DNA of 64,000 bases. It comes from Capitulum mitella. Lineage: Eukaryota; Arthropoda; Thecostraca; Pollicipedomorpha; Pollicipedidae. The first letter of the stretch is position 1. The number at the start of each line of letters is the position of its first letter. The notes below the pieces were generated by a model. The model searched no databases and had not been told where the DNA came from. It saw only the letters and a list, made by a program, of their open reading frames with translations. The DNA lies in contig CP099839.1 of NCBI GenBank assembly GCA_030062745.1, positions 10,994,802 through 11,058,801 of the forward strand, written 5' to 3'. The translations under genes and the position numbers were made by a program. This document shows positions 61,861 through 64,000 of this stretch, piece after piece.

Positions 61861-63016
61861 ACGATCCCCACTCAGCGGTCAGCGCAGAATGAAGCCAGGT
61901 CGGCCGGGTCGGAGAAAACCGTCTGAGCCGGCCTCACCGATTCTCATGACCCACGGCCAGTGAGCCGTGACGGCGCCGGAGTTCTGCCGCAGCTCGTGAC
62001 GGCCTCGCGTCTATCACACCGTCCGTCCGTCGCCTCTCTCTGCGCCTATCTCGACGTCTCCCCGCTAAATCCAATCGCGGCGCCTCCACGTTTTCCCCGG
62101 TCCCCATCGGCCGCAACGCCTCGCCGCGCATTGGAACGTGTTTGGCTGGTTCATCTTCAGGGACATGGAGATCGTCCGCCGGCGGTGGACGGAGGGTCGA
62201 TTTATCGTCGGGCGCGCGGCCGATCTGATGTGTTGCCGCCGCCTTTCTTCCTCCCTTCTCTCCGCCACGGAAGGTCTCGGACGGCGAGAGGCCGCAGCAG
62301 GATCCAAACCAGTAAACAGCAGAACTTCTGGAAAAGATATTTAACTTCAGGAGGCATCTGCTTTATTTTATTCGGGCGCTCTCGGATGAGTCTGCAGAAA
62401 TTAACATTCCGTGCCCGCCTACCGACAGGTCCTGTCAGGTTCCAGGCGATTTACGTTCTGTGTGTGTTCAGTAAGCCCACGCTTTGAAGAGGTCTCTACA
62501 GATTCGCCCACGTGTGTCCCCTGGTTTGCGTTTTTTGTCCTGCCCTCCGGAACCTTCTGTCCACCTTCCTCCGGAAAACCAGAAAATCTTGGAAAAGTCA
62601 GAATTCGGAATTCGGAGGTGTACGGGTCCCTGTCGGCGGCGACACACAATCTGCATTCAGGACCGTGACCGTCCCCCGTGTCCCGGCCGGTGACGTGCCG
62701 GCTGGCGGTGGCGGCCGCCGCGTCGCCCCGGGCGCTGTCTGCCCTCCGCCGGAGTCCGTCTCCGGCCGTCTGGGTGTGAGTCGCCTCTGATCGGACGGCC
62801 CCGTCAGCCGGGGGTCACTCGGGACGGAACTGTCCTCCGTGCTCCCGCCGCCCGGCCGCTGCTGTTCACCGCGCCGCGTCGAGGGTCACCCACTGAAAAC
62901 GGCCCGCGTACAATCTTCAGTACAGTGTCAACCTGCGGACAGCACTGGGTCCGAGTGTGGGGGACCGGCGGCACCAGTGAGTTTTATTTACAGTTTTATC
63001 GTATATGTCATACAGT
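61861..63016. other. No gene seen
   Basis: The sequence is GC-rich and then mixed. Nothing beyond short composition-driven frames was found. Confidence 0.5.
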
Positions 63017-63070
63017 TTTATATATATATATATATATCTGTGTCATATCATATCATATCATATCATATAT
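63017..63070. repeat. (TA)n and (ATATC)n microsatellites
   Basis: A TATA run at about 63017-63037 is followed by at least four ATATC units to about 63065. They sit directly upstream of a retroelement fragment. Confidence 0.8.
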
Positions 63071-63078
63071 ATCATACC

Positions 63079-63315
63079 GTTTTATCATCTTTCATGCCGT
63101 GCTTGCATAGCAACATGCTTCCTAGATGTGTTTCTGTTAAGCTACACCTCTCTTCCCTTGCATCGCCAAACTTTGCCCAAAGATGTAGGCGCTGTGGTTC
63201 CGTAATGGAAGGCACCCATCTTATTTTAAATGCATGTAACTTTCCAGTTTTACGAACAATACATCTTTCGATCTGGAATGTTTCGGTAGTAACATCGCGA
63301 AATGTATTCAAATAA
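63079..63315 (+). mobile_element. 3' fragment of a non-LTR retrotransposon ORF2 (probable)
   Basis: The frame ending at 63315 reads, near its end, CRRCGSVMEGTHLILNAC and then a segment beginning with Arg and Thr. This matches the C-X2-C-X7-H-X4-C motif (often with ETxxHxLxxC wording) found at the C-terminus of jockey/I/R1-type reverse transcriptase polyproteins. Only about 70-80 codons remain and no reverse-transcriptase core is present, so this would be a 5'-truncated copy, which is usual for non-LTR elements. Alternatively the match is chance. Confidence 0.4.
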
Positions 63316-64000
63316 CCGCTCTATCTCGAGAGCGCTGATTACTAACTTCCACGCTCCGGACAAGATTTTTGTTTAAGACAGTATGACAAGGCAATATTTA
63401 CATTTAACAAAATATGTTTGCGCAAGTCGGCGTCAAGTCGGAGTCAATAGCAGGCGAGGTTACCATACTTCGCGCTGATACAACGGTCGATTGACCTTCG
63501 CGAGACGGTTTTGATGAGAAGAGGATCAGTGGGGCCTACATGCTAGTACACTAGTTACTAGTGCTGATTATCGGAATCCCAATTCAGACTTTTCCAAGAT
63601 TTTCTGATTCCCCAGTCGGAAATCGGTTGGACATAACACTGATTTTCCGGAAAAACTATTGCAAGCCAGCTGCCAGAAAAATGTGATAGAACCAAATGTT
63701 GCTAAATATTTCAGTTATAAACTCAACTGTAGACATGGCACTGAACCATCGTTTTGATAAAGTCACTCAACACCATGGTTGGTTAAGCTTCTGCATTTTG
63801 TACACTCAGTTCATTTAAACTTGTTTAAAGATGTGGAGTTAATTTTTGCTCATATTCACATTGCACGCATTTAAAGTGAAGCAACAATGAAGTGCCATTG
63901 AAAGAATGTCGGGTTTTTCTTGGACAGACTTAGATCTTGGACAATCCTGGCCTCCTCCTCGGAACTTGGTAGGAAATTGGTTCAAATCCCCCCCCCCACA
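63316..64000. other. No gene seen; AT-rich end of window
   Basis: The stretch ends with GGTTCAAATCC (63979-63989), a B-box-like sequence, and a C run. No A box was found upstream, so no tRNA or SINE is called. Confidence 0.5.

Overview
The window looks like animal nuclear DNA from an invertebrate, most likely an arthropod and perhaps a crustacean (inference). The reasons are spliceosomal exons with GT/AG borders and very long introns, a GATA-factor gene of the GATA1/2/3 (Drosophila grain) class, no CpG depletion in the GC-rich parts, and tandem repeats and transposon remains between genes. There is no sign of bacterial gene organisation, CRISPR or rRNA. Most of the 64 kb is non-coding: GC-rich blocks (about 1-5000, 6700-13000, 14650-17250, 19100-22000, 34000-35850, 44900-45750, 58400-62800) alternate with AT-rich blocks.

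Region 1-23052 holds the 3' part of one GATA1/2/3 gene on the + strand. An internal exon (116-691) encodes the transactivation region. Two near-identical N-terminal zinc-finger exons follow (2397-2542 and 2590-2735), then the C-terminal zinc-finger exon (9377-9502) and a basic-tail plus C-terminal exon (22750 to 23040 or 23052). All joints agree in phase. The two N-finger exons have the same length (146 bp), the same phases, and only 47 bp between them, so just one of the two can be used per mRNA. This duplicated, apparently mutually exclusive N-finger is the most notable system in the window. The GC-rich introns contain short AT-rich islands that resemble enhancers.

Region 23053-50649 has no recognisable intact host gene. 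It contains a 39-bp minisatellite (33702-34050), a tRNA-like retroposon relic (about 33205-33297, minus strand), a broken reading frame with a helix-turn-helix-like start (about 40842-41745, minus), and a local duplication (44911-45140).

Region 50650-54321 is an apparently complete DNA transposon. It has TTAA target-site duplications, 9-bp terminal inverted repeats and one uninterrupted 938-codon ORF on the minus strand with DDE-transposase-like signatures. Eight exact AGGTCA half-sites lie in the DNA upstream of that ORF.

Region 54322-64000 is again mostly non-coding. It has a cluster of four GATA sites (59556-59640), a 33-bp in-frame minisatellite (61615-61779), TA/ATATC microsatellites and a probable 3' fragment of a non-LTR retrotransposon (63079-63315). 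No neighbouring host gene was recognised.
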